From: Pelagimonas sp050633425
GTDB taxonomy: Bacteria > Pseudomonadota > Alphaproteobacteria > Rhodobacterales > Rhodobacteraceae
DNA length: 64,000 nucleotides
Direction of reading: 5' to 3'
NCBI RefSeq assembly: GCF_050633425.1
Contig: NZ_JBOEGM010000013.1
Span: forward strand, 124,001-188,000
Positions within the stretch are counted from its first letter, which is position 1. Each line of letters starts with the position of its first letter. Made by a program: the position numbers and the translations under genes. Positions 49,555 to 58,281 of the stretch are shown one piece after another. Under the pieces are notes generated by a model. The model was not told the DNA's origin. It worked only from the letters and a program-made list of their open reading frames with translations, and made no database searches.

Positions 49555-50471
49555 TTCGCATGTCCTTTGACAAAAATATCGGGTGCAAGCGCGCCCCGTC
49601 GTTGAATGACCTGCGCCGCTAATTGCGACGCGTTTTTGGTGGCCTCGGCCGCCGTTGCGCCCTGAACCAAAGACGCAAGAAAACCGCCGGCAAAACTGTC
49701 ACCAGCGGCCGTGCTGTCGACAACAGTCTCCACTTTGGCGGGCTGTACCTCTGTTTCACCATCGCCGTCGGCCCAAACATGGCATGCGTCTGCGCCATTT
49801 TTGACGGCTATAATTTTGGCCCCTACATCGCGATATCGCGCAACTGTATCGGCTTGGGTTTTATCGCCAAAACAGGCTTCTTCTTCGTCAAAGCTTGGCA
49901 AGACCACGTCAGAGACCGATGCCCCAAGCACCAATCCCTCGCGCATGGCCTGTGCGCTTTCCCACAACTTGGGGCGCAGGTTGGTGTCAAACGCCACCAG
50001 CGCCCCGCCTTTGCGGGCTTTGGTCAAGGCGCGGGCCAAAACCTGTCGTTTTTCTGGTGGCAAAATCGCCAATGTGATGCCGGAAAACTGGATCACCTGG
50101 CGACCCGCCAAGATGCTGTCCAGCCAATCCTCGTCATCGGCCAAGAGCCGCGCCGCGGCCTCTCCGCGCCAATAGGAAAAGCTACGCTCGCCCTCCTTGA
50201 GCTGGATCGAATAGAGCCCAACAGTCCGGTGCGACACCCGCCGCACCGTCGATGTATCGACACCGTGTGTTTGCATATAATCCAGCATCCCATCGGATGC
50301 CGCATCTTGCCCAACCACCGTGCCATATTGCACCGTCCATTCATCGCCAAGCAATTGCCGCGCATACCACGCACAGTTGAACGTGTCCCCGGCATAGCCC
50401 ATATGATAAAGGCCATCCCCGGTTGGGGCCAATTCAACCATGCATTCTCCGAGGCATAAAAAGCGATTCAT
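49551..50471 (-). CDS. kdgK: 2-keto-3-deoxygluconate kinase (PfkB family)
   Basis: 306 residues, ribokinase fold: N-terminal CLGECMVELAPTGDGLYHMGYAGDTFN, the KDG-kinase-like YSIQLKEGERSFSYWRGEAAAR stretch, and the PfkB C-terminal signature STAAGDSFAGGFLA. Phosphorylates KDG to KDPG for the Entner-Doudoroff route. Both sugar-acid dehydratases in the window (52718 and 58281) make KDG-type products, which supports this call. No KDPG aldolase is seen in the window. Confidence 0.88.
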   Translation of the reverse strand: MNRFLCLGECMVELAPTGDGLYHMGYAGDTFNCAWYARQLLGDEWTVQYGTVVGQDAASDGMLDYMQTHGVDTSTVRRVSHRTVGLYSIQLKEGERSFSYWRGEAAARLLADDEDWLDSILAGRQVIQFSGITLAILPPEKRQVLARALTKARKGGALVAFDTNLRPKLWESAQAMREGLVLGASVSDVVLPSFDEEEACFGDKTQADTVARYRDVGAKIIAVKNGADACHVWADGDGETEVQPAKVETVVDSTAAGDSFAGGFLASLVQGATAAEATKNASQLAAQVIQRRGALAPDIFVKGHAK

Positions 50472-50492
50472 AACTGTTCTTTTCCGTCGTGT

Positions 50493-51872
50493 TTAGTGGT
50501 TGAGGGCAGGCAGGATTTTGCCCGGATTTAGAATGCCTTGCGGATCAAGAGCCGTCTTAATGGCACGCATAAATGCAAGCGCGTCGCCGTGTTCGGCATG
50601 CATATAGGCTGTTTTGCCCATGCCGATGCCATGCTCTCCGCTCACGGTTCCGCCAAGGCGCAAAGCACTGTCATTGAGCAAGCCGACAAAGGCCTTGGCG
50701 CGGCTCATTTCTTCGGCGTCGCTGGCATCCACATTCAGTCCGCAATGATAGTTGCCGTCGCCGACATGGCCAACAATGGCACAGCTCAGACCCATTTCGC
50801 GGGACTTTTCCTGCGCTTCAACAATGGCTTCAGCAAGTTTTGAGATCGGAACACACACGTCGGTGGTGATGATCTCTTTGGTTGGGGCCAGCGCTCTGTT
50901 GGCGTGATGAGCATTGTGGCGCATGTTCCAAAGCTTGGTGCGGTCTTCGGTGCGTTCGGCGCGTTCAAACCCGGTTGCTCCGAACTCTTCGGCGATTTCA
51001 CCAAAGCTCGCGGCTTGTTCGGCGACAGCGTTCGGGGTGCCGTTGAACTCGACGAACAAGTGCGGTTTTTCGGGCAGACCAGCGTCACTATATAGATTAA
51101 AGCCACGCACCATCGCTTCGTCAATCAGCTCAATCCGCGCCATGGGAAGGCCGCTTTGAATGGTCAGGATCACGCAGTTGACCGCATCCTCAACACTGTC
51201 GAACCGACAGGTTGCAGCCGAGGCCGCCTCGGGAATGCCTTGCAACTTCAGGGTCAGTTCGGTGATGATACCCAAGGTGCCTTCGGACCCGATCAGCAGG
51301 TGGGTGAGATCATATCCAGTCGAGGATTTGCGCGCCTGTGATCCGGTGCGAATGATCGTGCCGTCGGCCATTACCGCTTCGAGCGCCAGCACACAATCGG
51401 CCATGGTGCCGTATCGGACAGCTGTCGTGCCCGAGGCCCGTGTCGCCGCCATGCCACCAAGCGAGGCATTCGCCCCTGGATCCAGCGGAAAGAACAACCC
51501 AGTGGCGCGTAATTCTTCGTTCAGTTCAATCCGGTTGAGACCGGGTTGCACCACCACGTTCAGGTCTTCGTCGTTCACTTTCAACAGCTTGGCCATCTTG
51601 CTTGTGTCAAGGCTGATGCCGCCCTCAAGCGCCAGATGCTGCCCTTCAAGCGAACTCGCTGCGCCATAGGCCGTGACCGGGCAATTATGCGCCGCGCAGA
51701 TTTTCACGATCTGCGACACTTCCTCGGTCGAGGTCGGATAGGCAATGGCATCGGGGATAATCTTCGGATGATAGCTTTCGTTTTGGCCATGATGATCACG
51801 ATCCGCCTGCGTGCTCACAAGCCGATCTCCCAACAGTGTTTTCAGTTCGGCAATCGCGGTGTCATGGGGCAT
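50493..51872 (-). CDS. FAD-binding oxidoreductase (GlcD/D-lactate dehydrogenase type)
   Basis: 459 residues: FAD_binding_4 domain (VTAYGAASSLEGQHLALEGGISLD) and the FAD-linked oxidase C-terminal domain (GHVGDGNYHCGLNVDA, GTVSGEHGIGMGKTAYMHAEHG). It oxidises a 2-hydroxyacid such as glycolate or D-lactate and passes electrons to quinone or cytochrome. First gene of the unit with kdgK, denD and an SDR; a TGGTATACCA site lies 78 bases upstream. Confidence 0.9.
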   Translation of the reverse strand: MPHDTAIAELKTLLGDRLVSTQADRDHHGQNESYHPKIIPDAIAYPTSTEEVSQIVKICAAHNCPVTAYGAASSLEGQHLALEGGISLDTSKMAKLLKVNDEDLNVVVQPGLNRIELNEELRATGLFFPLDPGANASLGGMAATRASGTTAVRYGTMADCVLALEAVMADGTIIRTGSQARKSSTGYDLTHLLIGSEGTLGIITELTLKLQGIPEAASAATCRFDSVEDAVNCVILTIQSGLPMARIELIDEAMVRGFNLYSDAGLPEKPHLFVEFNGTPNAVAEQAASFGEIAEEFGATGFERAERTEDRTKLWNMRHNAHHANRALAPTKEIITTDVCVPISKLAEAIVEAQEKSREMGLSCAIVGHVGDGNYHCGLNVDASDAEEMSRAKAFVGLLNDSALRLGGTVSGEHGIGMGKTAYMHAEHGDALAFMRAIKTALDPQGILNPGKILPALNH

Positions 51873-51949
51873 TCTGGCATCCTATTTACGTGTTTTCGGT
51901 ATGGGGGAGTTCTATGTTTGAAGCCCTCGGGTCAAGGTGATCCTGAATT

Positions 51950-51959
51950 TGGTATACCA
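51950..51959. promoter_or_regulatory. TGGTATACCA operator (site b)
   Basis: A perfect palindrome in AATTTGGTATACCATTTTT context, 78 bases upstream of the FAD oxidase gene, in the promoter of the oxidase-kdgK-denD-SDR unit. Confidence 0.8.
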
Positions 51960-51976
51960 TTTTTCCGCCGCCATAC

Positions 51977-52028
51977 GCCAGATACTTGGGCCAGATACCT
52001 TGCATGGATGCTCAGGCCAAATACTTAG
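51977..52028. repeat. Degenerate 13-bp direct repeats
   Basis: GCCAGATACTTGG (51977-51989) and GCCAGATACCTTG (51990-52002) are adjacent; a third degenerate copy GCCAAATACTTAG is at 52016-52028. They lie between the FAD oxidase promoter and the end of the small exported gene. Confidence 0.6.
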
Positions 52029-52053
52029 ATCAGGCACCAGAGCAGGGCGCAGT

Positions 52054-52557
52054 CTATTCTTGCCGCATCGGTGACCGCCAAACCATCCGGGCAAAGGCCA
52101 ATCCGCTTGCCGTCGCACGACAGCGTGTCTTTTGTTTGAGCCGCTCTTCATTGGCGGTGCCGCGCAAGGCGGCCAATTCATCCATTCGATCACATTGCAA
52201 CAGGCTAGCCAGCAGGTCGTATTTCACCTCGATCCGGGCAATCGCGACAATTTCCTTGGGGGCTTCCTGAGACAAGACCTCCATATGACGGGCGATGCCA
52301 TGCGACCACTGATCCTGCGCTTGCTTGAAACACAGCGTGGTGACGTTTGGGGTCTCAGCCGAAATTTCAAGGCACGGCGTATGGGCCGCATCGATGCAGC
52401 TTAGCGGCGATTGTTCCAAGGTCATCGCATTCGCAATACAGCCATCCACAGCTGCCAAGTCGACCTTGTGAACGTCAATCTCTGCCGCTACATCCTGGCC
52501 TGCAAGTGCGAGCGCGACCAAGGCAGCAGTGTGATATCTCTTCATGTTTTGTCTCAT
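52054..52557 (-). CDS. Hypothetical exported Cys-containing protein
   Basis: 167 residues with a signal peptide (RYHTAALVALALAGQDVAAE, cleavage near residue 24). The mature part has five or more Cys (CIANAMTLEQSPLSC, PCLEIS, TLCFKQAQDQWSHGIARH) and may be related to LprI-type small periplasmic proteins; I am not sure of the family. The start ATG 52557 has GGGAGGG upstream; the frame is open to 52779. Divergent from the IlvD-type dehydratase and sharing its TGGTATACCA site. Confidence 0.65.
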   Translation of the reverse strand: MRQNMKRYHTAALVALALAGQDVAAEIDVHKVDLAAVDGCIANAMTLEQSPLSCIDAAHTPCLEISAETPNVTTLCFKQAQDQWSHGIARHMEVLSQEAPKEIVAIARIEVKYDLLASLLQCDRMDELAALRGTANEERLKQKTRCRATASGLAFARMVWRSPMRQE

Positions 52558-52601
52558 GAAATCCCTCCCTGCCGCCCTATTCGGCGACACTCCCTTGCAT
52601 T

Positions 52602-52611
52602 TGGTATACCA
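52602..52611. promoter_or_regulatory. TGGTATACCA operator (site c)
   Basis: The palindrome extends to TTGGTATACCAA (52601-52612). It lies 107 bases upstream of the IlvD/Edd-type dehydratase and 44 bases upstream of the divergent exported protein. Confidence 0.8.
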
Positions 52612-52717
52612 AGTTGAAATGCTACCGCAAGCCACGGAGCTTGCCAGTATCGAATCGCGGATCGAATTTTGACCGTGTCGCGATCCTGCGCAGCCGTCGC
52701 CAAAGGGGAGAGAAAAC

Positions 52718-54499
52718 ATGTCCGATACACGCGCCAACAAGCGTTTCCGTTCACAAGAATGGTTCGATAATCCAAACAATCCGGGAATGACCGCGCTGTA
52801 TCTTGAGCGCTATCAAAACGCGACCTTCACCCGCGAAGAGTTGCAAAGTGAGCGCCCAATTATCGGTATCGCCCAAACCGGCAGCGACCTCGCGCCATGC
52901 AATAAAATCCACGTTTTCTTGATGGATCGGATCAAGGCCGGCATCCGCGAAGCCGGTGGTATTCCTATGGAATTTCCGGTTCACCCGATCCAGGAAACCG
53001 GCAAACGCCCGACGGCGGCGCTTGATCGCAACCTGTCTTATTTGACCTTGGTCGAGGTGCTGCACGGCTATCCGATTGACGGTGTCGTGCTGACAACTGG
53101 CTGCGATAAAACCACCCCGGCGATGCTGATGGGGGCGGCGACGGTTGACCTCCCCGCGATTGCGCTCAATGGCGGCCCGATGTTGGATGGTTGGTTCAAA
53201 GGCAAACGCGCGGGGTCTGGCACCGTGATCTGGGAAGGTCGCCGGTTGTTGGCAGAAGGCAAAATTGATTACGAAGAATTTATGGAGCGCGCCTGTGCTT
53301 CGGCCCCGTCGATGGGCCATTGCAACACCATGGGCACAGCCTCAACCATGAACGCCATGGCCGAAGCGCTGGGCATGACGCTGACCGGAAGCTCGGCCAT
53401 TCCTGCACCATTCCGGGAGCGGATGGAGATGGCCTTCCTGACCGGAAAACGTATTGTTCAGATGGTGTTGGATGACCTCAAGCCGTCTGACATCATGACC
53501 CGTGAAGCCTTTGAAAACGCCATCGTCACCAATGCGGCGATTGGGGGGTCGACCAATGCTCCTCCGCATTTGCAGGCCGTTGCGCGCCATGTCGGTGTTG
53601 AGCTGAACGTCAAGGATTGGGAAACAATTGGTTTTGACGTGCCTTTGTTGGCCAATGTGCAGCCAGCTGGCGAATATCTGGGCGAAGGATTCTACCGCGC
53701 TGGTGGTGTTCCTGCGATCATGGGCGAGCTGAAAAAGGCTGGTCGTTTGCATGAGGGCGCAATGACCGCCTCGGGCAAGACCATGGGCGAGACATTGGAC
53801 GGCGTTGAAAGTGTCGATCTTGATGTGATCAAAACCTATGACGCTCCGATGCGCGAAAATTCAGGGTTCAAGGTTCTGTCAGGCAACCTGTTTGACAGCG
53901 CATTGATGAAAACCTCGGTGATTTCGGCGGATTTCCAACAGCGGTTTTTGTCACATCCCGGCAAAGAAGGTGTCCACGAAGCCCGCGCTATCGTGTTTGA
54001 AGGCCCCGAAGATTACCATGACCGTCTGAACGACCCGGCGCTCGAGATTGACGAAAACTGCATTCTGTTTATTCGCGGTGTCGGCTGTGTTGGCTATCCC
54101 GGTTCGGCCGAAGTGGTGAATATGCAGCCGCCGGACGAACTGATCAAAGGCGGTATCAACCACCTGCCAACAGTTGGCGATGGCCGCCAATCTGGGACAT
54201 CCGAAAGCCCGTCCATCTTGAATGCCTCGCCTGAATCGGTGGTTGGCGGCGGTCTGGCCTATCTCAAAACCGGCGACATGGTGCGCCTGGATTTGAACCA
54301 GTCGACTTTGAACGCGCTGGTCGAGGATGCGGAATGGCAGGCACGGATTGACGCCTGGGAGGCCCCAGAGCTTGAGCACCAGACGCCGTGGCAAGAGATT
54401 TACCGCAAACATGTCGGGCAATTGGCTGAAGGGGGGTGCCTTGAGTTGGCAACAGCCTATCAAAAGATCGGCCGCACGTTGGCGCGCGATAACCACTAA
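52718..54499 (+). CDS. IlvD/Edd family sugar-acid dehydratase
   Basis: 593 residues. The three Cys that ligate the [2Fe-2S] cluster in L-arabinonate/D-xylonate dehydratases (Cys59/127/200) are at Cys61 (DLAPCNKIH), Cys129 (TTGCDKTTPA) and Cys202 (SMGHCNTMGTAST); the C-terminal GDGRQSGTSESPSI motif is intact. The length and Cys pattern favour aldonic acid dehydration over the IlvD of branched-chain synthesis. The product would be a 2-keto-3-deoxy acid for KdgK. Regulated through the upstream TGGTATACCA site. Confidence 0.9.
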   Translation: MSDTRANKRFRSQEWFDNPNNPGMTALYLERYQNATFTREELQSERPIIGIAQTGSDLAPCNKIHVFLMDRIKAGIREAGGIPMEFPVHPIQETGKRPTAALDRNLSYLTLVEVLHGYPIDGVVLTTGCDKTTPAMLMGAATVDLPAIALNGGPMLDGWFKGKRAGSGTVIWEGRRLLAEGKIDYEEFMERACASAPSMGHCNTMGTASTMNAMAEALGMTLTGSSAIPAPFRERMEMAFLTGKRIVQMVLDDLKPSDIMTREAFENAIVTNAAIGGSTNAPPHLQAVARHVGVELNVKDWETIGFDVPLLANVQPAGEYLGEGFYRAGGVPAIMGELKKAGRLHEGAMTASGKTMGETLDGVESVDLDVIKTYDAPMRENSGFKVLSGNLFDSALMKTSVISADFQQRFLSHPGKEGVHEARAIVFEGPEDYHDRLNDPALEIDENCILFIRGVGCVGYPGSAEVVNMQPPDELIKGGINHLPTVGDGRQSGTSESPSILNASPESVVGGGLAYLKTGDMVRLDLNQSTLNALVEDAEWQARIDAWEAPELEHQTPWQEIYRKHVGQLAEGGCLELATAYQKIGRTLARDNH

Positions 54500-54509
54500 C
54501 AACATCTCT

Positions 54510-54539
54510 AACGCCTCCGTCGCAAAGCGGGGGCGTTTT
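54510..54539 (+). terminator. Rho-independent terminator after the dehydratase gene
   Basis: A ten-pair stem (AACGCCTCCG / CGGGGGCGTT, one G-U) with an eight-base loop is followed by TTTT, 10 bases after the stop codon. The short T-run suggests partial read-through into the SDR gene. Confidence 0.78.
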
Positions 54540-54648
54540 AAAGACGTGGGGGAGGGGGCGTTGGCCCTTGTGTCTCAGCGATGCCTAGGCAGTGCCAGAG
54601 GCGACTCCCGCGGGATATTTGGATCAAGACAAATCAGGGCGAAGCAAC

Positions 54649-55389
54649 ATGAGCAAGAGCATTATTATCACAGGGGCCGGGCGTGGCATCGGCAAAGCTT
54701 GTGCAGAGGCATTTTTGGACGCGGGATGGCGCGTTGGATTGGTGGGCCGTTCACCTGAGCCGCTTGAATCTCTGGCGGATCGCTATGCCGGATCAGCGCT
54801 TCCGCTGCCATGTGACGTCGTTGATGAGGCCCAGGTTGATGCGGCGTTTGACGGGGCGCTGGCGGAATGGGGGCGTATTGATGCGCTCTTTAATAATGCC
54901 GGTGTCAGCGTCAAAGGCGCGCCAATTGACGAAGTCAGCGTTGATGACTTTCGCAGCTGTATGGACATCAATGTCACCGGGTCGTTCATCTGTGCGCGGG
55001 CCGCATTTGCGCGGATGCGGGCCCAGGATCCACAGGGGGGGCGCATCATCAACAATGGATCGGTGTCGGCCTATGTGCCGCGTTGGGGCTCGGCCCCGTA
55101 TAGCACCTCCAAACATGCGATTACCGGTTTGACCCGGACAATTTCCTTGGATGGACGGGCGTTTAACATTGCCTGCGGGCAAATTGATATTGGCAACGCT
55201 CTGACGGATATGGCGCAGGCCATGACCCAAGGTGTGCCACAGGCCGACGGGTCAATTGCGGTTGAGCCAGTGATGGATGTGGCCCATGTGGCCAGCTCGG
55301 TGTTGCATATGGCCAACCTGCCCCTCGAGGCCAATGTTCAGTTCATGACCGTGATGGCATCGGCGATGCCTTATATTGGACGCGGGTAA
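54649..55389 (+). CDS. Short-chain dehydrogenase/reductase
   Basis: 246 residues, classical SDR: IIITGAGRGIGKACAEAFL, FNNAGVS, catalytic Ser in NNGSVSAYVP, YSTSKHAITGLTRTISLDG. ATG 54649 follows the dehydratase terminator region; the frame opens at 54592. Likely a sugar or sugar-acid dehydrogenase of the same pathway. Its stop codon is within a 19-bp tandem duplication. Confidence 0.9.
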   Translation: MSKSIIITGAGRGIGKACAEAFLDAGWRVGLVGRSPEPLESLADRYAGSALPLPCDVVDEAQVDAAFDGALAEWGRIDALFNNAGVSVKGAPIDEVSVDDFRSCMDINVTGSFICARAAFARMRAQDPQGGRIINNGSVSAYVPRWGSAPYSTSKHAITGLTRTISLDGRAFNIACGQIDIGNALTDMAQAMTQGVPQADGSIAVEPVMDVAHVASSVLHMANLPLEANVQFMTVMASAMPYIGRG

Positions 55390-55409
55390 GTATATTGGAC
55401 GCGGGTAAG
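55372..55409. repeat. 19-bp tandem duplication across the SDR stop codon
   Basis: TATATTGGACGCGGGTAAG occurs twice, exactly and adjacently (55372-55390 and 55391-55409). The first copy contains the last codons and the TAA stop, and the second repeats them in the 3' UTR. Confidence 0.95.
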
Positions 55410-55444
55410 TCTGCTGTGGTTCCGGGGGCATCCTCGGGACGAAT

Positions 55445-56326
55445 TCAGACGGTTTTGACCCGTTCGCGGTGCCAAATATAAAGGCCCGACGCAACGATGA
55501 TGAGACCGCCTGCCAAGGTCCAAATGGTTGGCCAGGTGTTGAACACCAACACACCGGCCAACGCCGCCAGAAAAATCTGGATATAGATCACCGGCGCAAG
55601 GATCGAGGCATCGGCCAAGCGATGGGCGGTAGTCGCGCTGATGTGGGCAAATGCCCCAAAGGGGCCAATGATACAAAACCCGATCCAAACGCTGCCCTCG
55701 GGCCATGTCCACAATGGCAAAACCACCGGCAGCAACACCAATGTGGCCAATCCGCTGGCCCATAGCTGTTGCGACGAATTGCTTTCCTTGCCAGCCATGC
55801 GCCGTGTCATGATGAAATACAGCGATGCCAGCGTGAGCGCGACCACGTTCAACAACATCGCTGGATGAAACCCGGTCCCCCAAGGCCGCATGACCACTAT
55901 GACCCCGATAAACCCTACACAGACGGCCAGAATACGCCGAATACCGACCTGTTCCCCCAGCAGTGGGATCGCCAACAAGGTGATCACAATCGGCCCGGCG
56001 AACATAATCGTCGTGGTGACGGTGATCGGTAAATATTGTAGCGCAATAAAGTTGCAGATCGTGCTGGTCATCAAGAAGACCGAGCGCAACGCCTGTTGTC
56101 CGGGGGATTGGGTCCGAAAAGCCGCCGTCCCCTGACGGGCGGTGAAAAACACCAAAGCAAAGATAAAATGGCCAAGATAGCGCGCAAACACCACCTGTAA
56201 CGCGGGTAGCCCAGCCAGGATCAGCCACTTTGCTGTCGTATCAATACAGGTAAAGAACACCACCGCCAAAGCCATGAGCAAAATCCCCACTGGGGTGCGC
56301 TCTTCGCGCGGGGCGGCGGTGTTCAT
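55445..56326 (-). CDS. DMT (EamA) family transporter
   Basis: 293 residues with ten hydrophobic helices arranged as two EamA repeats (ILLMALAVVFFTCIDTTAKW first; LWASGLATLVLLPVVLPLW second). Last gene of the dctP-to-DMT unit, four bases after the 3HIBDH gene. It may export a metabolite or import a related substrate. Confidence 0.88.
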   Translation of the reverse strand: MNTAAPREERTPVGILLMALAVVFFTCIDTTAKWLILAGLPALQVVFARYLGHFIFALVFFTARQGTAAFRTQSPGQQALRSVFLMTSTICNFIALQYLPITVTTTIMFAGPIVITLLAIPLLGEQVGIRRILAVCVGFIGVIVVMRPWGTGFHPAMLLNVVALTLASLYFIMTRRMAGKESNSSQQLWASGLATLVLLPVVLPLWTWPEGSVWIGFCIIGPFGAFAHISATTAHRLADASILAPVIYIQIFLAALAGVLVFNTWPTIWTLAGGLIIVASGLYIWHRERVKTV

Positions 56327-56330
56327 AAAG

Positions 56331-57218
56331 TTAGCCTTTGGGCAAGTTGCGGGTCATCCAGTCGACCATTTCGGGCACCATCATTTCGCCTTCACCTGCG
56401 TCGCGGGCTTCGTTCAGGGTCCCGCTGACGCATGCAGACATGCGGCTGTTCAACCCCAGTTCTGCCGACATTTCCCGGAAATAGCCAACATCTTTGCCAG
56501 CATTGTTCACCGAAAACGCCAAATCACATTTGCCATCAACCGCGTAGTTGCGGATGAAATCCATCATGCCCGAGCGCAGCGGCCCGGCGGCCATCACTTC
56601 ATAAAGAGCCTGCCGGTCAATGCCAGCCGCATCCGCAGTGACAAAGGCCTCTGCCATGCCCATTGCCACGTTTTGAGCAAAAAAGTTATTGATCAATTTG
56701 ATCGTATGCCCGCTTCCCAGCTTGCCCAGATGGAACACGTTTTCGCCCAACACATCCAGCACCGGTTTTGCACGATCAAACGCTGCCTTGTCGCCCGAAC
56801 ACATCAGGTTCAGCAATCCATCGACCGCATGTGCAGGGGTACGGCCAATCGGAGCGTCCATATAGATCGCGCCCTTGGCCTCCATGTCGCCGCCAATCTT
56901 GAGCGTCGAACCCGGCAAGGAGGTGCCAAAATCAATGACGATCTGACCCTCTTTCACCCCGGCCAACACCCCGTCATCGCCGTAAACCCGGCCTTCGACC
57001 TGTTCAGAGGTGCCCATGCACAACATGACGATATCCGAGGCTTTGGCCACGTCGCGGGCATTCGCCGCTTCGGACCCGCCGCGTGCGACGGCCTCTTCGA
57101 CACCGGTGCGATCTCGGTTGCCCAAAACCGTCACCGGGTAACCGGCCTTTTGCAGGCATTCCACCATGGCACGGCCCATCAGACCGAGGCCAATAAATCC
57201 AATATGTTCTTTGCTCAT
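56331..57218 (-). CDS. Beta-hydroxyacid dehydrogenase (3HIBDH / tartronate semialdehyde reductase family)
   Basis: 295 residues: HIGFIGLGLMGRAMVECLQ, DAPIGRTPAHAVDG and the catalytic Lys in GSGHTIKLINNFF. The family includes GarR/GlxR, which reduce tartronate semialdehyde in glucarate/galactarate breakdown, and LtnD. Context with uxaA and a TRAP importer supports a sugar-acid role. It begins one base after the Gfo/Idh stop. Confidence 0.88.
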   Translation of the reverse strand: MSKEHIGFIGLGLMGRAMVECLQKAGYPVTVLGNRDRTGVEEAVARGGSEAANARDVAKASDIVMLCMGTSEQVEGRVYGDDGVLAGVKEGQIVIDFGTSLPGSTLKIGGDMEAKGAIYMDAPIGRTPAHAVDGLLNLMCSGDKAAFDRAKPVLDVLGENVFHLGKLGSGHTIKLINNFFAQNVAMGMAEAFVTADAAGIDRQALYEVMAAGPLRSGMMDFIRNYAVDGKCDLAFSVNNAGKDVGYFREMSAELGLNSRMSACVSGTLNEARDAGEGEMMVPEMVDWMTRNLPKG

Positions 57219-57219
57219 C

Positions 57220-58281
57220 TCAAGCTCCTATATAATCGCCAGGAACGCCGCCGGCCCGGACCGGCATCCCGGTCTGGCCTGACAGCGTTGCAGCCAATAC
57301 AATTTCCAGCGCTGCAAGCCCGTCATTGGCAGAGCACAGCAACTCATCCTGTCCCCCGTCAACAACCGCTGCAAAGCGCCGCATTTGTTCGCGTAAAGGG
57401 TCGACCTCGGTGAAATCGGGCCCATGGGTGCGCGTCATCGCGTGGTTCCAGTTCACCGCTTGTCCGTCGCTGCCTTGCCAGAGGGTGAGCGATGGAAACT
57501 CAATCGCGCCTTTGGTTCCGGTTGCACGGATATAATCCTGCCCGGACTGGGCCAGTTCCGGGTTTTCACCGCAGGCCGCTTCAAAGGCCCAAGGTGAGGC
57601 ACCGGAATCCGAGATCATGAAGGATCCCAAAGCCCCCGAGGCAAACCGGATATTTAACGTCGCGGTGTCTTCGACCTGGAGCTGACGTGACGCATTGGAC
57701 AGCATCGCCGAGACCTCGGTGATATTGCCAAAGAGAAAGCGCAGCAGGTCAATCTCATGGCTGAGATTGGTCATCAAGGGGCCGCCGCCGGGGGCACAAC
57801 GCCACGGCAGATCGAAATAGGTGTCGTGTTTGCGCAGTGACCAAAACCCTTGCAACGCAATAGGTTGCCCGATTTTGGGAAGCATGTCCCGCGCCGCGAT
57901 ACTAAAAGGATGACAGCGGCGATGGTGCCCGGTGAACAAGGGTAGCCCCAAAGAGGCCGCCAAGTTAATCAACCCCTTGGCCTCATCCAACGAAGCCCCA
58001 ATCGGCTTTTCGACCAAGACGGCAAAGCCACGTTCAAGCGCCGCGCGCACAGCACGAAAATGGGCGGGGGTCGGTGTGGAAACGATGGCGGCCTTGGTCT
58101 CGGAGGGTAAATCTTCGACCGTGGCAAACATCGGCAATCCACGCGCATCCAAATCCGCACGGCGGTAAGCATCGGGTTCAACAACCCCGACCAGCTCTAC
58201 ATCGGGCAGCGATTGTGCGATGCCGATGTGGCGCATCCCAATTTGCCCGGCACCAATGACACAAATGGGAACACGAACCAT
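57220..58281 (-). CDS. Gfo/Idh/MocA family oxidoreductase
   Basis: 353 residues: ICVIGAGQIGMRHIGIAQ Rossmann motif, the VLVEKPIG motif and HEIDLLRFLFG of the substrate domain. NAD(P)-dependent sugar, inositol or hexuronate dehydrogenation. The start ATG overlaps the uxaA stop (TAATG), so it is translationally coupled to the dehydratase. The substrate is unknown. Confidence 0.88.
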   Translation of the reverse strand: MVRVPICVIGAGQIGMRHIGIAQSLPDVELVGVVEPDAYRRADLDARGLPMFATVEDLPSETKAAIVSTPTPAHFRAVRAALERGFAVLVEKPIGASLDEAKGLINLAASLGLPLFTGHHRRCHPFSIAARDMLPKIGQPIALQGFWSLRKHDTYFDLPWRCAPGGGPLMTNLSHEIDLLRFLFGNITEVSAMLSNASRQLQVEDTATLNIRFASGALGSFMISDSGASPWAFEAACGENPELAQSGQDYIRATGTKGAIEFPSLTLWQGSDGQAVNWNHAMTRTHGPDFTEVDPLREQMRRFAAVVDGGQDELLCSANDGLAALEIVLAATLSGQTGMPVRAGGVPGDYIGA

